A stretch of DNA of 64,000 nt from Pseudomonas gingeri (GTDB lineage Bacteria; Pseudomonadota; Gammaproteobacteria; Pseudomonadales; Pseudomonadaceae). The stretch is from positions 518,652-582,651 of the forward strand of contig NZ_JACAQA010000005.1 in the NCBI RefSeq assembly GCF_013385425.1, in the 5' to 3' direction. The notes under the pieces are model-generated. The model was not told where the DNA came from and did no database searches. It saw only the letters and a list, made by a program, of their open reading frames with translations. A program made the position numbers and the translations under genes. This document shows, in pieces, positions 1-8,177 of the stretch; positions within the stretch are counted from its first letter, which is position 1; the number at the start of each line of letters is the position of its first letter.

Positions 1-380
1 GGCGGATCAATGACAGCCAGCACAGTGACTGGGTCGGCGAAGGCCTGGCTCAGTATTACGCGATCGAGTTGTTGCGCCGTGCCGGTGGGATGAGCGAGGA
101 ACGTTACCAGGCGTTGCAGGTGCGCTTGACCCGGCTCAGTCGCAAGGTCGGCACATTGCGGGGGGAACAGGTGGACAGGGCGACGGTGGCACGGGCGGTG
201 TTGCTGTTGCAGGAGCTGGATCGCGAGATTCGCCAGCAGACCGATGGCAAGCGTTCCCTCGATGATGTCAGCCGGGCGGCGATGCGCCTGGATACCGTCA
301 GCACCGAGGAATTTATCCAGCTGTGCGAAAGCGTGATGGGTGAGCCGTCGAAGGTGCTGGCGAGCGGGCTGCTGAAGTAA
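1..380 (+). CDS. C-terminal fragment of a probable zinc metallopeptidase
   Basis: The gene enters from the left edge; the reading frame is open from base 3 to the TAA at 378-380. The visible part (about 125 residues) begins with a WVGEGLAQYY stretch. In M1/M61-type gluzincins a glutamate in a W-x-x-EG-type motif is the third zinc ligand, so a peptidase of that kind is plausible. The rest is a helical, charged C-terminal domain. The HExxH motif would lie outside the window, so the family call is inference. It ends 3 bases from the stop of the convergent methyltransferase gene. Confidence 0.5.
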   Translation, partial: RINDSQHSDWVGEGLAQYYAIELLRRAGGMSEERYQALQVRLTRLSRKVGTLRGEQVDRATVARAVLLLQELDREIRQQTDGKRSLDDVSRAAMRLDTVSTEEFIQLCESVMGEPSKVLASGLLK

Positions 381-383
381 AGC

Positions 384-851
384 CTAGAACTTCGGACCGG
401 AACGGGTGTTGTTACCCTTGGCCAGGCGGTCGTACAGCACCACATTGACCGTCGCCGCCAGGTTCATGCAACCGGTGGTCGGGATATACACCACGTCTTC
501 GCACCAGTCGCGGATGTCCTTGTCCAGCGAGCCGTCTTCCGGGCCGAAGATATACAGCGCCCGATCCGGATGGGTGTATTCGGGCAACGAGCGCGCACCT
601 TCTACCAGTTCGACGGCCACTGGCACGCAGCCCAGGGGCAGGATTTTCTTCAGGTCGTCGATGCCGATCAGCGGAATGTCCTGGTGGACTTTCTTGGTGT
701 CGGTGACAAAGTCCCGCGCCCGCTCGTAGCGTTTGCCGGTGTAGAACACCGAAGCCACGCCGTAGCAGCCAGCCGCACGCATCACCGAGCCGACGTTCTC
801 CGGTGACTTGGGGTTATACAAACCAATGCAGCTGTACCTTTTGTTTGCCAC
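384..851 (-). CDS. SpoU/TrmH-family RNA 2'-O-methyltransferase
   Basis: This is a 155-residue single-domain SPOUT methyltransferase, the size of TrmL-like enzymes without an extra RNA-binding domain. The family motifs are in order: NPKSPENVGSVMRAA at residues 13-27 (motif 1, with the conserved N and R), IFGPEDGSL at 101-109 (motif 2) and MNLAATVNVVLYDR at 129-142 (motif 3), which form the knotted SAM site. It should methylate a ribose 2'-OH of tRNA or rRNA in the cytoplasm; the exact nucleotide cannot be told. The start is GTG at 849-851 with GGAAGG upstream. It appears monocistronic. Confidence 0.85.
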   Translation of the reverse strand: MANKRYSCIGLYNPKSPENVGSVMRAAGCYGVASVFYTGKRYERARDFVTDTKKVHQDIPLIGIDDLKKILPLGCVPVAVELVEGARSLPEYTHPDRALYIFGPEDGSLDKDIRDWCEDVVYIPTTGCMNLAATVNVVLYDRLAKGNNTRSGPKF

Positions 852-899
852 GAGCCGGGTGCCTTCCAGGAAAAAGACGCGATTATACCGGCATCTCCG

Positions 900-1607
900 T
901 CAGCTCGTGGTGTCGGGATAGTTCGAAGGGAACAGCGCCCGTCGGGTTTGCTCGTCGTTGACTTGCTTGAAGGCGTGGCTCTTGCCCACTTGGCGGGCGC
1001 GGGCCACGGCTGGCCGCGCGTCGATGCGCTGGAACCAGGCCGACAGATGGGGGTAGGCCGCCAATGGCGATTCTTCGCCTTTGAGCACGCGGGCAGCCCG
1101 ATCGATCCAGCCCCAGGCCGAGATGTCGGCAATCGTATAGCTGTCACCGACGATATAGCTGCGCCCGGCCAGGTGCCGGTCAAGTACCCGGTAGTGCCGC
1201 TCGGCTTCACGGCGATAACGATTGATGGCGTAAGGGATGCTTTCCGGGGCCGAGTGCTGGAAGTGCACCGCCTGGCCGGAAAATGGTCCCAGGCCCGTGC
1301 CGATAAACATCATCCACGACAGCAGTTCGCCCCGATCGCCGGGTTCACCGCCGAGCAGTCCGGTCTTTTCACTCAGGTACAGCAGGATCGCGTTCGAGTC
1401 GAACACCCGGACTTCGCGGCCGTTCGGGCCTTCGGTATCGAGGATTGCCGGAACCTTGCCGTTGGGATTGATTGCCAGGAACTCCGGGCTGTGCTGCTCG
1501 CCCTTGCTGGTATCGACCGGAACCAGCTCGTAGGGCAGCGCCGTTTCTTCAAGAAACAGGGCGACTTTGGCCGGATTGGGCGTCGGGTGGAAAAAGAAAC
1601 GGATCAT
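900..1607 (-). CDS. Glutathione S-transferase (YfcG/YghU-like, nu class)
   Basis: This 235-residue protein has an N-terminal thioredoxin-like domain (FFFHPTPNPAKVALFLEE, then NPNGKVPAILD and a SNAILLYLSEK glutathione-binding loop) and an all-helical C-terminal domain with APESIPYAINRY and YTIADISAW. Such proteins bind glutathione or glutathione disulphide and act as disulphide oxidoreductases in the cytosol. I chose the ATG at 1605-1607 because AGGA lies just upstream and the protein then starts directly with beta-strand 1; a longer frame to 1676 adds an unrelated leader. It is divergent from the TetR gene and resembles the second GST at 2337, suggesting shared control and a duplication. Confidence 0.85.
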   Translation of the reverse strand: MIRFFFHPTPNPAKVALFLEETALPYELVPVDTSKGEQHSPEFLAINPNGKVPAILDTEGPNGREVRVFDSNAILLYLSEKTGLLGGEPGDRGELLSWMMFIGTGLGPFSGQAVHFQHSAPESIPYAINRYRREAERHYRVLDRHLAGRSYIVGDSYTIADISAWGWIDRAARVLKGEESPLAAYPHLSAWFQRIDARPAVARARQVGKSHAFKQVNDEQTRRALFPSNYPDTTS

Positions 1608-1646
1608 GTCGAAAGGTCCTGGCAGATGTTTTGGATCGAGTGTTAT

Positions 1647-1676
1647 AAAATAGGACGAAACGCTGGCGCGTGGCAA
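1647..1676 (-). promoter_or_regulatory. Probable sigma-70 promoter of the GST gene
   Basis: On the minus strand a -35 element TTGCCA (1671-1676) and a -10 element TATTTT (1647-1652) are 18 bases apart, about 40 bases before the GST start codon. It lies in the divergent region shared with the TetR gene, a usual place for autoregulation by a TetR protein. Called by eye. Confidence 0.45.
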
Positions 1677-1733
1677 TCGTCGTTTGTTTCAACGAATATC
1701 TGCGCTACTTCAATTTGAATCCATGTGTGAGTT

Positions 1734-2315
1734 ATGGCGCGACCAAGAGAATTTGACGAGGCCAGGGCAATGGAGGCGGCGATCCGCTGCTTCTGGGCCC
1801 GTGGCTACGAGGCCACCTCCGTACGGGATCTGGCGCTGGCCATGGGGATTACCGGGGCCAGCCTGTACAACGCCTTCGGTGACAAGCGCGCGCTCTTCGG
1901 CCTGGCCCTCGATCACTACATCAAGCGCGGCTTCTGCGAGCGTTCCGTGCGCCTGGAGCAGCAACTGCCGCCCCGCGAAGCCATCCAGACGTTCTTCAAC
2001 GAGATCATCGAACTGTCCCTGAGCGATCCTGAGCACAAGGGCTGTTTCATCGTCAACGCGGCCCTTGAGGTGGCGCCCCACGATCCGGAGTTCAAGGCGG
2101 TACTGGCCAAGGTCCAGGAGGGGATGGAGAGCTTTTTCCGGCGCTGTATCAGTGCCGGCCAGGCCCAGGGCAGCATCAATGCGTCACAGCCGGCGGAGGA
2201 TCTGGCGCGTATGTGCCTGGCGGTGCTGATGGGACTGCGGGTGCTGGCCCGCTCAAGGCCGGAACGGGAATTGCTGGAAGGGCTGGTGCGACCGGTCTTT
2301 GGGTTATTGAAATAG
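1734..2315 (+). CDS. TetR/AcrR-family transcriptional regulator
   Basis: This 193-residue protein has an N-terminal three-helix DNA-binding domain (about residues 8-55). It contains the typical AAIRCFWARGYEATSVRDLA and MGITGASLYNAFGDKRALF segments, the second carrying the recognition helix. The rest is a helical ligand-binding and dimer domain with a CFIVNAALE segment common in this family. It lies between two glutathione transferase genes, divergent from one and 21 bases ahead of the other, so it probably represses both and responds to an electrophile. The effector is unknown. The Shine-Dalgarno sequence before the ATG is weak. Confidence 0.9.
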   Translation: MARPREFDEARAMEAAIRCFWARGYEATSVRDLALAMGITGASLYNAFGDKRALFGLALDHYIKRGFCERSVRLEQQLPPREAIQTFFNEIIELSLSDPEHKGCFIVNAALEVAPHDPEFKAVLAKVQEGMESFFRRCISAGQAQGSINASQPAEDLARMCLAVLMGLRVLARSRPERELLEGLVRPVFGLLK

Positions 2316-2336
2316 TGCGTCTACGAGGGGAATCGC

Positions 2337-3038
2337 ATGATTGAGCTCTACTACTGGGCTACGCCAAACGGCCACAAGATCACAATGTTCCTGGAGGAGG
2401 CGGGTCTTGAGTACCGTATCCATCCCGTGGATATCGGCGCCGGCGACCAGTTCAAGCCGGAGTTCCTGGCGTTTTCGCCGAACAACCGCATGCCGGCGAT
2501 CATCGACACCGCGCCCGCCGATGACGGCGAGCCGATCACGGTGTTCGAGTCGGGGGCGATCCTGCTGTACCTGGCGGAAAAGACCGGGCAGTTCCTGCCC
2601 GCCGATGTGCGTGGGCGCAAGACCGTGACCGAGTGGCTGTTCTGGCAGATGGGCGGCCTGGGGCCGATGGCCGGGCAGAATCACCATTTCGGGCTGTATG
2701 CGCCGGAAAAAATACCCTACGCCATCAACCGTTATGTCAATGAGACCAACCGTCTCTACGGTGTGCTCGACCGTCGGTTGCAAGGGCGTGAGTTCATTGC
2801 TGGCGAGCATTATTCGATCGCCGACATGGCCTGCTATCCCTGGGTAGCGCCGTGGCAGCGTCAGCAACAGAATATCGAGGATTTCCCGGATCTGAGTCGC
2901 TGGCTCCACGCTATCGAACAACGTCCGGCGACATTGCGCGCCTATGCCCGGGGGGAGCCGTATTCGCGGCGTGCCACGGAGACGGAAGACGGCAAGAAAA
3001 TCCTCTTCGGCCAGACCGCCAAGGGCCCGGCCGCCTGA
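2337..3038 (+). CDS. Glutathione S-transferase (YfcG-like, nu class)
   Basis: This 233-residue protein begins IELYYWATPNGHKITMFLEE and continues with the nu-class pattern: NNRMPAIID, then SGAILLYLAEKTGQFLP for glutathione contact, then GGLGPMAGQNHHF, APEKIPYAINRY and YSIADMACYPWV in the helical domain. E. coli YfcG is a disulphide-bond reductase of this class. AGGGG precedes the ATG. It is probably co-transcribed with the TetR gene 21 bases upstream. The stretch APE-x-IPYAINRY is shared with the divergent GST, so the two are probably old paralogues. Confidence 0.9.
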   Translation: MIELYYWATPNGHKITMFLEEAGLEYRIHPVDIGAGDQFKPEFLAFSPNNRMPAIIDTAPADDGEPITVFESGAILLYLAEKTGQFLPADVRGRKTVTEWLFWQMGGLGPMAGQNHHFGLYAPEKIPYAINRYVNETNRLYGVLDRRLQGREFIAGEHYSIADMACYPWVAPWQRQQQNIEDFPDLSRWLHAIEQRPATLRAYARGEPYSRRATETEDGKKILFGQTAKGPAA

Positions 3039-3050
3039 GGCTCAACCCGG

Positions 3051-3980
3051 TTAGTGCGGGCGAGAGCTCGCTTGCTCGCGCAGCACCGGGACGAATTGGT
3101 GTTGCACCAGGCGCTCGATCAATTCGACATCGGCCTCGGGGCTGAGGTCTTTCGCGCTGCCAGAGGTGCCGGTGGCCTCCAGCTCCAGCACGCTGTCTGG
3201 TGTCTTCTGCAGCAGCAGATAGTCGGCGCCGCAATTGCCGCAGAACACATGGTCGCCTGCGCGGTGCGCGCGCTTGAGTACCACCGTCGGTCCGCACATG
3301 CCGCAGTGCCGCAGGGGAATGCCCTGGTCGGTATGGCCGATGATCGGGCTCAAGACACCCGGCTCCCCCAACTCGATAAACAAGGCGCCGAAGTGCGCAT
3401 CGAACTGGCTCCCCAGGTTCTTGCCGATGATCTGCAATGCCTGTGCCTGCGGCATGCCCGCACGATAGGGGCGGGTGCTGGTCATGGCATCAAAGGCGTC
3501 GCAGATACCGACGATGCTCGCCAGGTGCGGAATCTCGCCGGCCTTGAGCCCCAGGGGATAACCCCGGCCATCCGGCATTTCGTGGTGCAGGCGCACGGCA
3601 TCTTCCACCAGCGTGGCCAGGGGGTGGGCATGCAGCAGCCTGAAGCCGATATCGGGGTGGGTCTTGATCACGGCGTACTCCTCGTCGCTCAAGGGGCCGG
3701 GCTTGCGCAGCACAGCGTCGGGAATACCAACCTTGCCCAGGTCATGGACAAAACCGCCCAGGGCGATCCGCGCCACTTCCTCCACCGCGAAGCCGGCTTT
3801 TTTCGCCAGCAACTCGCAAAACTGCGCCACTCGCCACAGATGTCCGCCGGTATAGGGATCACGCGCCTCCACCACCCAGGCCATCACCAACAGGCTCGAC
3901 AACAACTCCTGTTCCGGACGCGAAACCTGCGCCGGTTGGCGGGCGCCCAGCAGATTTTGAATCAGTTGGTTCAGTTTCAT
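3051..3980 (-). CDS. HD-GYP domain protein with C-terminal zinc ribbon
   Basis: This 309-residue protein has a full HD-GYP domain at about residues 28-190: GGHLWR (H47), HD at 79-80 within HDLGKVGIPD, HHE at 132-134 followed by DGRGYP, and DAFDAMTS at 161. This family hydrolyses cyclic di-GMP. The tail has two CxxC pairs (C226/C229 and C247/C250), a zinc-ribbon pattern. No receiver or membrane segment is seen, so it is a cytosolic stand-alone enzyme. I chose the ATG at 3978-3980; a GTG at 4023-4025 would add 15 residues. It is divergent from a chemoreceptor gene. Confidence 0.85.
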   Translation of the reverse strand: MKLNQLIQNLLGARQPAQVSRPEQELLSSLLVMAWVVEARDPYTGGHLWRVAQFCELLAKKAGFAVEEVARIALGGFVHDLGKVGIPDAVLRKPGPLSDEEYAVIKTHPDIGFRLLHAHPLATLVEDAVRLHHEMPDGRGYPLGLKAGEIPHLASIVGICDAFDAMTSTRPYRAGMPQAQALQIIGKNLGSQFDAHFGALFIELGEPGVLSPIIGHTDQGIPLRHCGMCGPTVVLKRAHRAGDHVFCGNCGADYLLLQKTPDSVLELEATGTSGSAKDLSPEADVELIERLVQHQFVPVLREQASSRPH

Positions 3981-4090
3981 CGAAGACGCTCTCGGTACAG
4001 GAATAAAGGAGGAAGTCGCATACACTGGTACTTTGCCCTGTTGAGAAGGTATAGGGCTTTAAATTACAAACGTTTGAAAAAATCTTGGCC

Positions 4091-4118
4091 TTGTGTTTTA
4101 GATCGTTCGATTTAGAAT
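4091..4118 (+). promoter_or_regulatory. Probable promoter of the chemoreceptor gene
   Basis: TTGTGT at 4091-4096 and TAGAAT at 4113-4118 are separated by 16 bases, giving a reasonable sigma-70 promoter about 75 bases before the chemoreceptor ATG. Called by eye. Confidence 0.4.
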
Positions 4119-4193
4119 GCCTGGCATCTCGACGTGCCTCAAGGCATTTGGCGCATTGCCTCGCCGGTTGACGGCTTCACAGGAGAGTTCGTT

Positions 4194-6119
4194 ATGGTCG
4201 CTGACTGGTTGATGGGCGCTTCGGTACGTCGCAAGTTGACCCTGGGGTTTGGCATCGTGTTGCTGCTCACGGCGCTGCTGAGTGCGATTGCCTGGTACAG
4301 CATCGGGCAACTGACGATGCGCAGCGAGGCGTTGGTGGACAGTGTCTCGCTGGACACCCAGATCGCCGCCGTGCGCCTGCAGGAAAACGAATTCGACCGC
4401 ACCGGGCAAAGCGCGGCGGTGGATGCCTATGCCGGGCAGATGCAGGCGTTGTATGCCGGTGTCGACAAGCTGCAGATGAGCCTGGAAACCGACGCACAGA
4501 CGACTCTCACACGTATCCGCGAGGTGGCCCGGGCCTATCAACAGAGTTTTGCCGAGTTCGTCGCGGCCCGACGCCAGGCCCGGGAAGCGGAAAAGGCCAT
4601 GGTGCCGGTGATGGAGACTATCGCCGAGCAGTTGACGCGTTTGCGTACCCAACTCTTCCAGCAGATGCGCAGCGATCCGGCGGTCACCATCGATCAGGCG
4701 CAGGCGGTGGCCGAGCTGCAATGGCTGATGGCGCAATTGCGCGATCAGGTGCGTTTGTATATCGCCGATCCACAACCCGAGGCGCAGTTGCGCGTTTCGC
4801 AGATGGCCGACCGCATTCGCGTGCAGGGCAACGACTTGTACGGGCAACTGCCGGGTGATGCTTTGCAGACACCCTTGCTGGGCGCGTTGCAGGCGGCGGT
4901 GATCTACCAGGATCGGGTCGTGGACTTCAGCGCCAGCGTGCTCAAGAGCCAGCAGGCCAAGCAGGCGATGCTGGCGCAGGCGGGTGACTTGCAGCAACTG
5001 AGTGCAGCGGTCTATCAACTGCAACTACAGGGACGCGCTCACGATGTACGGATGGCCCGTGGCGAGCTGCTGCTGGCGGGCGGGTTGGCGCTGTTGCTGG
5101 GCTTGCTGTCCGCCTGGGCCATGACCCGGCAGATCGTTCCGCCGCTCAAGCGGACCCTGACCCTGGCCCGGCAGATCGCCTCGGGCGACCTGACCGGTAA
5201 CCTGGAAAGCCATCGGCGTGACGAACTGGGGCAGATGATGACGGCCATGCGGGAAATGGCCGGGCACCTACGCCAACTGATCGGCAGCATCGGCGCAGGC
5301 ACGCGTCAACTGACCCAGGCCGCCGAAGGCTTGTCGACGATCACCGCCCATAGCAGCGCGGGAGTCTCGCAGCAGCGCCAGCAGACCGAAGAGGTTGCCG
5401 GCGCCATGGGTGAAATGGTCGACAGTGCCCAGCATATCGCCCGTAACGCGCAGCAGGCCTCGGAGGCGGCGCAGGCGGCCGAGCGGCGCAGCGTCGAGGG
5501 CAACCGCGTGGTGACCCAGGCGATCGAGCACTTTGAAGCCTTGGTACTCAACGTCGATCGTTCCGCCCTGGCGATGGAGCGTCTGCGTGAAGACGGTGAA
5601 CGTATCGGCGGGGTGTTCGGGGTGATCCGCGAGGTGGCGGAGCAGACCAATCTACTGGCCCTCAACGCCGCCATCGAAGCGGCTCGCGCAGGTGACGCCG
5701 GGCGGGGCTTTGCAGTGGTGGCCGATGAGGTGCGGGCGCTGGCCCAGCGTACCCAGCGTTCCACCGAGGAAATCGAGGGGTTGATCGCGGCCCTGCATGG
5801 CGGTACCGAACAGGCCACGGCGATCATGCGCCAGAGCCAGGACATGAGCCTGTCCAGTGTGATCCTGGCCCGTGAGGCCGGTGGCGTGCTCAGTGAAATT
5901 CGCCAGTCGGCGTCGTTGATCCAGTCGATGAACTCACAGATTGCCACGGCTGCCGATCAGCAAACCCGCGCCTGCGAACAGATCAGCGGCAATCTGGCCC
6001 GCGTGCGCGATATCGCCGACGAATCGGCGCAGTCAAGTGCCCGCACGGCGACGGCGAGCCTTGAACTGTCGCGCCTGGGTGGCGACCTGAACGTGCTGGT
6101 TCAGCGATTCACGGTGTAG
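4194..6119 (+). CDS. Methyl-accepting chemotaxis protein
   Basis: This is a 641-residue inner-membrane chemoreceptor. A membrane segment at about residues 13-35 is followed by a roughly 255-residue, largely helical periplasmic domain, a second membrane segment at about 290-311, a HAMP linker and a cytoplasmic signalling hairpin. The hairpin tip reads [20 protein letters not shown] followed by [21 protein letters not shown], the CheA/CheW contact region. The size of the sensor domain fits the helical bimodular (HBM) type known from McpS, which binds organic acids; that is inference. The ATG at 4194 has AGGAGA 7 bases upstream; a longer frame starting at 4134 lacks this. Confidence 0.92.
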   Translation: MVADWLMGASVRRKLTLGFGIVLLLTALLSAIAWYSIGQLTMRSEALVDSVSLDTQIAAVRLQENEFDRTGQSAAVDAYAGQMQALYAGVDKLQMSLETDAQTTLTRIREVARAYQQSFAEFVAARRQAREAEKAMVPVMETIAEQLTRLRTQLFQQMRSDPAVTIDQAQAVAELQWLMAQLRDQVRLYIADPQPEAQLRVSQMADRIRVQGNDLYGQLPGDALQTPLLGALQAAVIYQDRVVDFSASVLKSQQAKQAMLAQAGDLQQLSAAVYQLQLQGRAHDVRMARGELLLAGGLALLLGLLSAWAMTRQIVPPLKRTLTLARQIASGDLTGNLESHRRDELGQMMTAMREMAGHLRQLIGSIGAGTRQLTQAAEGLSTITAHSSAGVSQQRQQTEEVAGAMGEMVDSAQHIARNAQQASEAAQAAERRSVEGNRVVTQAIEHFEALVLNVDRSALAMERLREDGERIGGVFGVIREVAEQTNLLALNAAIEAARAGDAGRGFAVVADEVRALAQRTQRSTEEIEGLIAALHGGTEQATAIMRQSQDMSLSSVILAREAGGVLSEIRQSASLIQSMNSQIATAADQQTRACEQISGNLARVRDIADESAQSSARTATASLELSRLGGDLNVLVQRFTV

Positions 6120-6122
6120 CTT

Positions 6123-6497
6123 TTACTCGTCTTTCTTCATCAACCCGGCCAGCGCCGCGAACGGGTTGTGGGTGGCCTTGGCGATCTTCGGGCTGCTCAG
6201 GGAGCCGTCGCCGAAGTATTGCTGGTCGGTGTAGCGCGAGTGCTCGTTGTCATGGCAGAACAGGCACAGCAGTTCCCAGTTGGAACCGTCCTGCGGGTTG
6301 TTGTCATGGTTGTGGTCGCGGTGGTGCACGGTAAGCTCGCTCAGGCGCTTGCCGGAAAATTCACGGGCGCAGCGACCACACACGTGCGGATACATCTTCA
6401 GCGCCTTGTCGCGATAGCCCATCTCTTTATCGCGTTTCGCATCGGCCAGGATGCGGTCCAGCTTGGCGGTATGGGAGGGAGGGTTGGCCGAACTCAT
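6123..6497 (-). CDS. yajD: YajD-family HNH nuclease
   Basis: This 124-residue protein has CGRCAREF near residue 40, LTVHHRDHNHDNNPQDG and then LLCLFCHDNEH. This is the Cys4-zinc plus HHxxxH HNH fold of YajD. The family is annotated as putative nuclease, and its cellular role is not established. The gene is convergent with the chemoreceptor gene, with 3 bases between the stops, and is probably monocistronic. Confidence 0.85.
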   Translation of the reverse strand: MSSANPPSHTAKLDRILADAKRDKEMGYRDKALKMYPHVCGRCAREFSGKRLSELTVHHRDHNHDNNPQDGSNWELLCLFCHDNEHSRYTDQQYFGDGSLSSPKIAKATHNPFAALAGLMKKDE

Positions 6498-6547
6498 GGG
6501 GTCACCTTGTCGAATAGGTTAATGACGGTTATGCGGCAAAGTTTAGC

Positions 6548-7234
6548 TCAGTTCTTGAGCTTCTCGGCGATCCAGATGGTGTGGCGCGTGCCCTTGTTGC
6601 CGTGGGCATAGACCTGGACTTCCTCGGCCTTGAAGCCGGCCTTGCGCAGCTTGTCGCTGAAGTGGCTGTCGGCGCTGGCCGACCACACCGCCAGCACGCC
6701 CTTGGGCCGCAGGGCCTTGGCACAGGCGCTCAGGCCGCCCGCCGAGTAGAGCCAGCTGTTGGCTCTCTGGGTCAGGCCTTCGGGGCCGTTGTCGACATCG
6801 AGCATGATCGCATCAAAGCCGTTGGGCTCGGCCTGCAGGACCTTGGCCACGTCTTCCAGGCGGATCACCGTGCGCGGGTCATCCAGCGGCCGGCCGGCTT
6901 TTTCCCCCAGCGGACCGCGGTTCCATTCGACGACGCCGGGCACCAGTTCCGCGACCACGACTTCGGCGGTCTTGCCCAGGTGCTTGAGGGCCGCGGCCAG
7001 GGTGAAGCCCATGCCGAGGCCGCCGATCAGCACCCGCGATTGCGGCCGGCCGGCGACCTTGCGGCAGGGAATTTCCGCCAGGGCATCTTCGGAGCCGTGC
7101 ATGCGGGTGTTCATCAATTGCCCGCCGTCACCGCCCTGGATCTTGATCACGAAGTCTTCGCCATACTCGAACAGGCACAGGGCACCGCCGTTTTCAGGAA
7201 TCGGAGCGGTGTCCAGCAGAACGAAACGTTTCAT
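6548..7234 (-). CDS. Spermidine-synthase-like methyltransferase-fold protein
   Basis: This 228-residue protein has a Rossmann SAM-binding core: VLIGGLGMGFTLAAAL is motif I, VVVAELVPGVVEWNRG follows as the acidic loop, and FDAIMLDVDNGPEGL is the next strand and active-site loop. This matches the spermidine synthase/PMT superfamily, but the polyamine-binding set is not obvious and the substrate is unknown. I chose the ATG at 7232-7234 (MKRFVLLDTA), since the longer frame to 7585 runs antisense to the small secreted protein gene and is shadow sequence. Confidence 0.75.
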   Translation of the reverse strand: MKRFVLLDTAPIPENGGALCLFEYGEDFVIKIQGGDGGQLMNTRMHGSEDALAEIPCRKVAGRPQSRVLIGGLGMGFTLAAALKHLGKTAEVVVAELVPGVVEWNRGPLGEKAGRPLDDPRTVIRLEDVAKVLQAEPNGFDAIMLDVDNGPEGLTQRANSWLYSAGGLSACAKALRPKGVLAVWSASADSHFSDKLRKAGFKAEEVQVYAHGNKGTRHTIWIAEKLKN

Positions 7235-7316
7235 GGAAATCTCATTGGGAGGGGCAAAATAGCCGCGTTGCGAGTAGCCTGATGGCAGACAGAGAAGTCT
7301 GGCAACGGAGCCATTG

Positions 7317-7616
7317 ATGAAACGCGCTATTGTAGCGGTCATTGCATTGACCGCGCTTACCATTACCACGGTACGGGCCGAGGATCTCTCGCCGATACCG
7401 GTCACGCCGAAACCGGGAGCGCCGAGCACGGCCACCCCGACGCCGTCCCCGCAGATCACCCCGCGCACACCGCCAAAACCCGGCGAGCCGCTGCCCAGCA
7501 TCGAGTTGCCGCAGCCGCCCAAGGACCAGACCCAACCGGGTCCGGAACAGAACGACAAGACGGACAAGAACGATAAAAGCGACAAGACGGATAAGGCGAA
7601 GGAGACCTCCAGCTAG
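7317..7616 (+). CDS. Small exported proline-rich protein with Asp/Lys repeat tail
   Basis: This 99-residue protein starts with a clear Sec signal peptide (MKRAIVAVIALTALTITTVRA, cleavage expected after the final Ala). A proline-rich middle with TP, PSP and PPKP runs follows, then a C-terminal tail of repeated DK units (DKTDKNDKSDKTDKAK). No fold is expected; it looks like a disordered periplasmic or cell-wall linker. The start follows ACGGAG by 6 bases. Its stop overlaps by 4 bases the stop of the opposing cyclic-nucleotide-binding gene. Function not recognised. Confidence 0.65.
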   Translation: MKRAIVAVIALTALTITTVRAEDLSPIPVTPKPGAPSTATPTPSPQITPRTPPKPGEPLPSIELPQPPKDQTQPGPEQNDKTDKNDKSDKTDKAKETSS

Positions 7617-8086
7617 ATCTGTTGCGAGAGCAGTTGGCCGTCCGCCATGCGCAGTCGCCTGGACAGCGCAATGGCGATGGCACGGATGATCTTGGCGGCG
7701 ATCTTCGGCGCATCGTTGAGCATCTTTTCCAGGGAATCCTTGCCCAGGTTGAGCAACTGGCAATCACTGGCGGCCACGCAACTGGCCGAGCGCCGCTCGC
7801 CATCGAGCACCGCCATCTCGCCAAAGGCTCTACCGGCGCGCAGGGTGGCGATCACCACCGGTTGACCCTCGGCGTTGCTCTTCTGCACATTCACGCTGCC
7901 GTAGTGAATGATGCACATGAAGGTCCCGGCATCCCCCTCATTGAAGATGGCTTCGCCCTTGGCGACGCTGCTGATGCTGAAATAGCCGGCAGCGGCGAGG
8001 CAATCCGCCGGCAGCAGGCTGGCGAACAAACCGCTGTCCATCAGCATGTCGCGGATTTCGTTATTCAGTAAGGTCGGTTCTGACAT
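7613..8086 (-). CDS. Stand-alone cyclic-nucleotide-binding domain protein
   Basis: This 157-residue protein consists mainly of one Crp-type cyclic nucleotide-binding domain: GEAIFNEGDAGTFMCIIHYGSVNV, then RAGRAFGEMAVLDGERRSASCVA. The second segment has the FGEMA...RSAS phosphate-binding cassette. A C-terminal helix follows, and there is no helix-turn-helix or other effector domain. It therefore probably senses a nucleotide and acts through protein contact. Neighbours give no clear partner. Confidence 0.8.
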   Translation of the reverse strand: MSEPTLLNNEIRDMLMDSGLFASLLPADCLAAAGYFSISSVAKGEAIFNEGDAGTFMCIIHYGSVNVQKSNAEGQPVVIATLRAGRAFGEMAVLDGERRSASCVAASDCQLLNLGKDSLEKMLNDAPKIAAKIIRAIAIALSRRLRMADGQLLSQQI

Positions 8087-8133
8087 GGCTCACGGTCTTT
8101 TCTTGTTGCCTGTTGTTCTGTGCGGGCATTAAA

Positions 8134-8169
8134 GCCCGGCGGCCCAGGGTTAAGACAAGGGGGCCGGGC
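8134..8169 (-). terminator. Weak hairpin after the oligopeptidase B gene
   Basis: GCCCGGC and GCCGGGC arms (7 bp) flank a loop of about 22 bases, and on the minus strand TTTAAT follows. It lies just after the stop of ptrB. The long loop and short T run make it a weak candidate. Confidence 0.3.
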
Positions 8170-8177
8170 AGAGTTCC

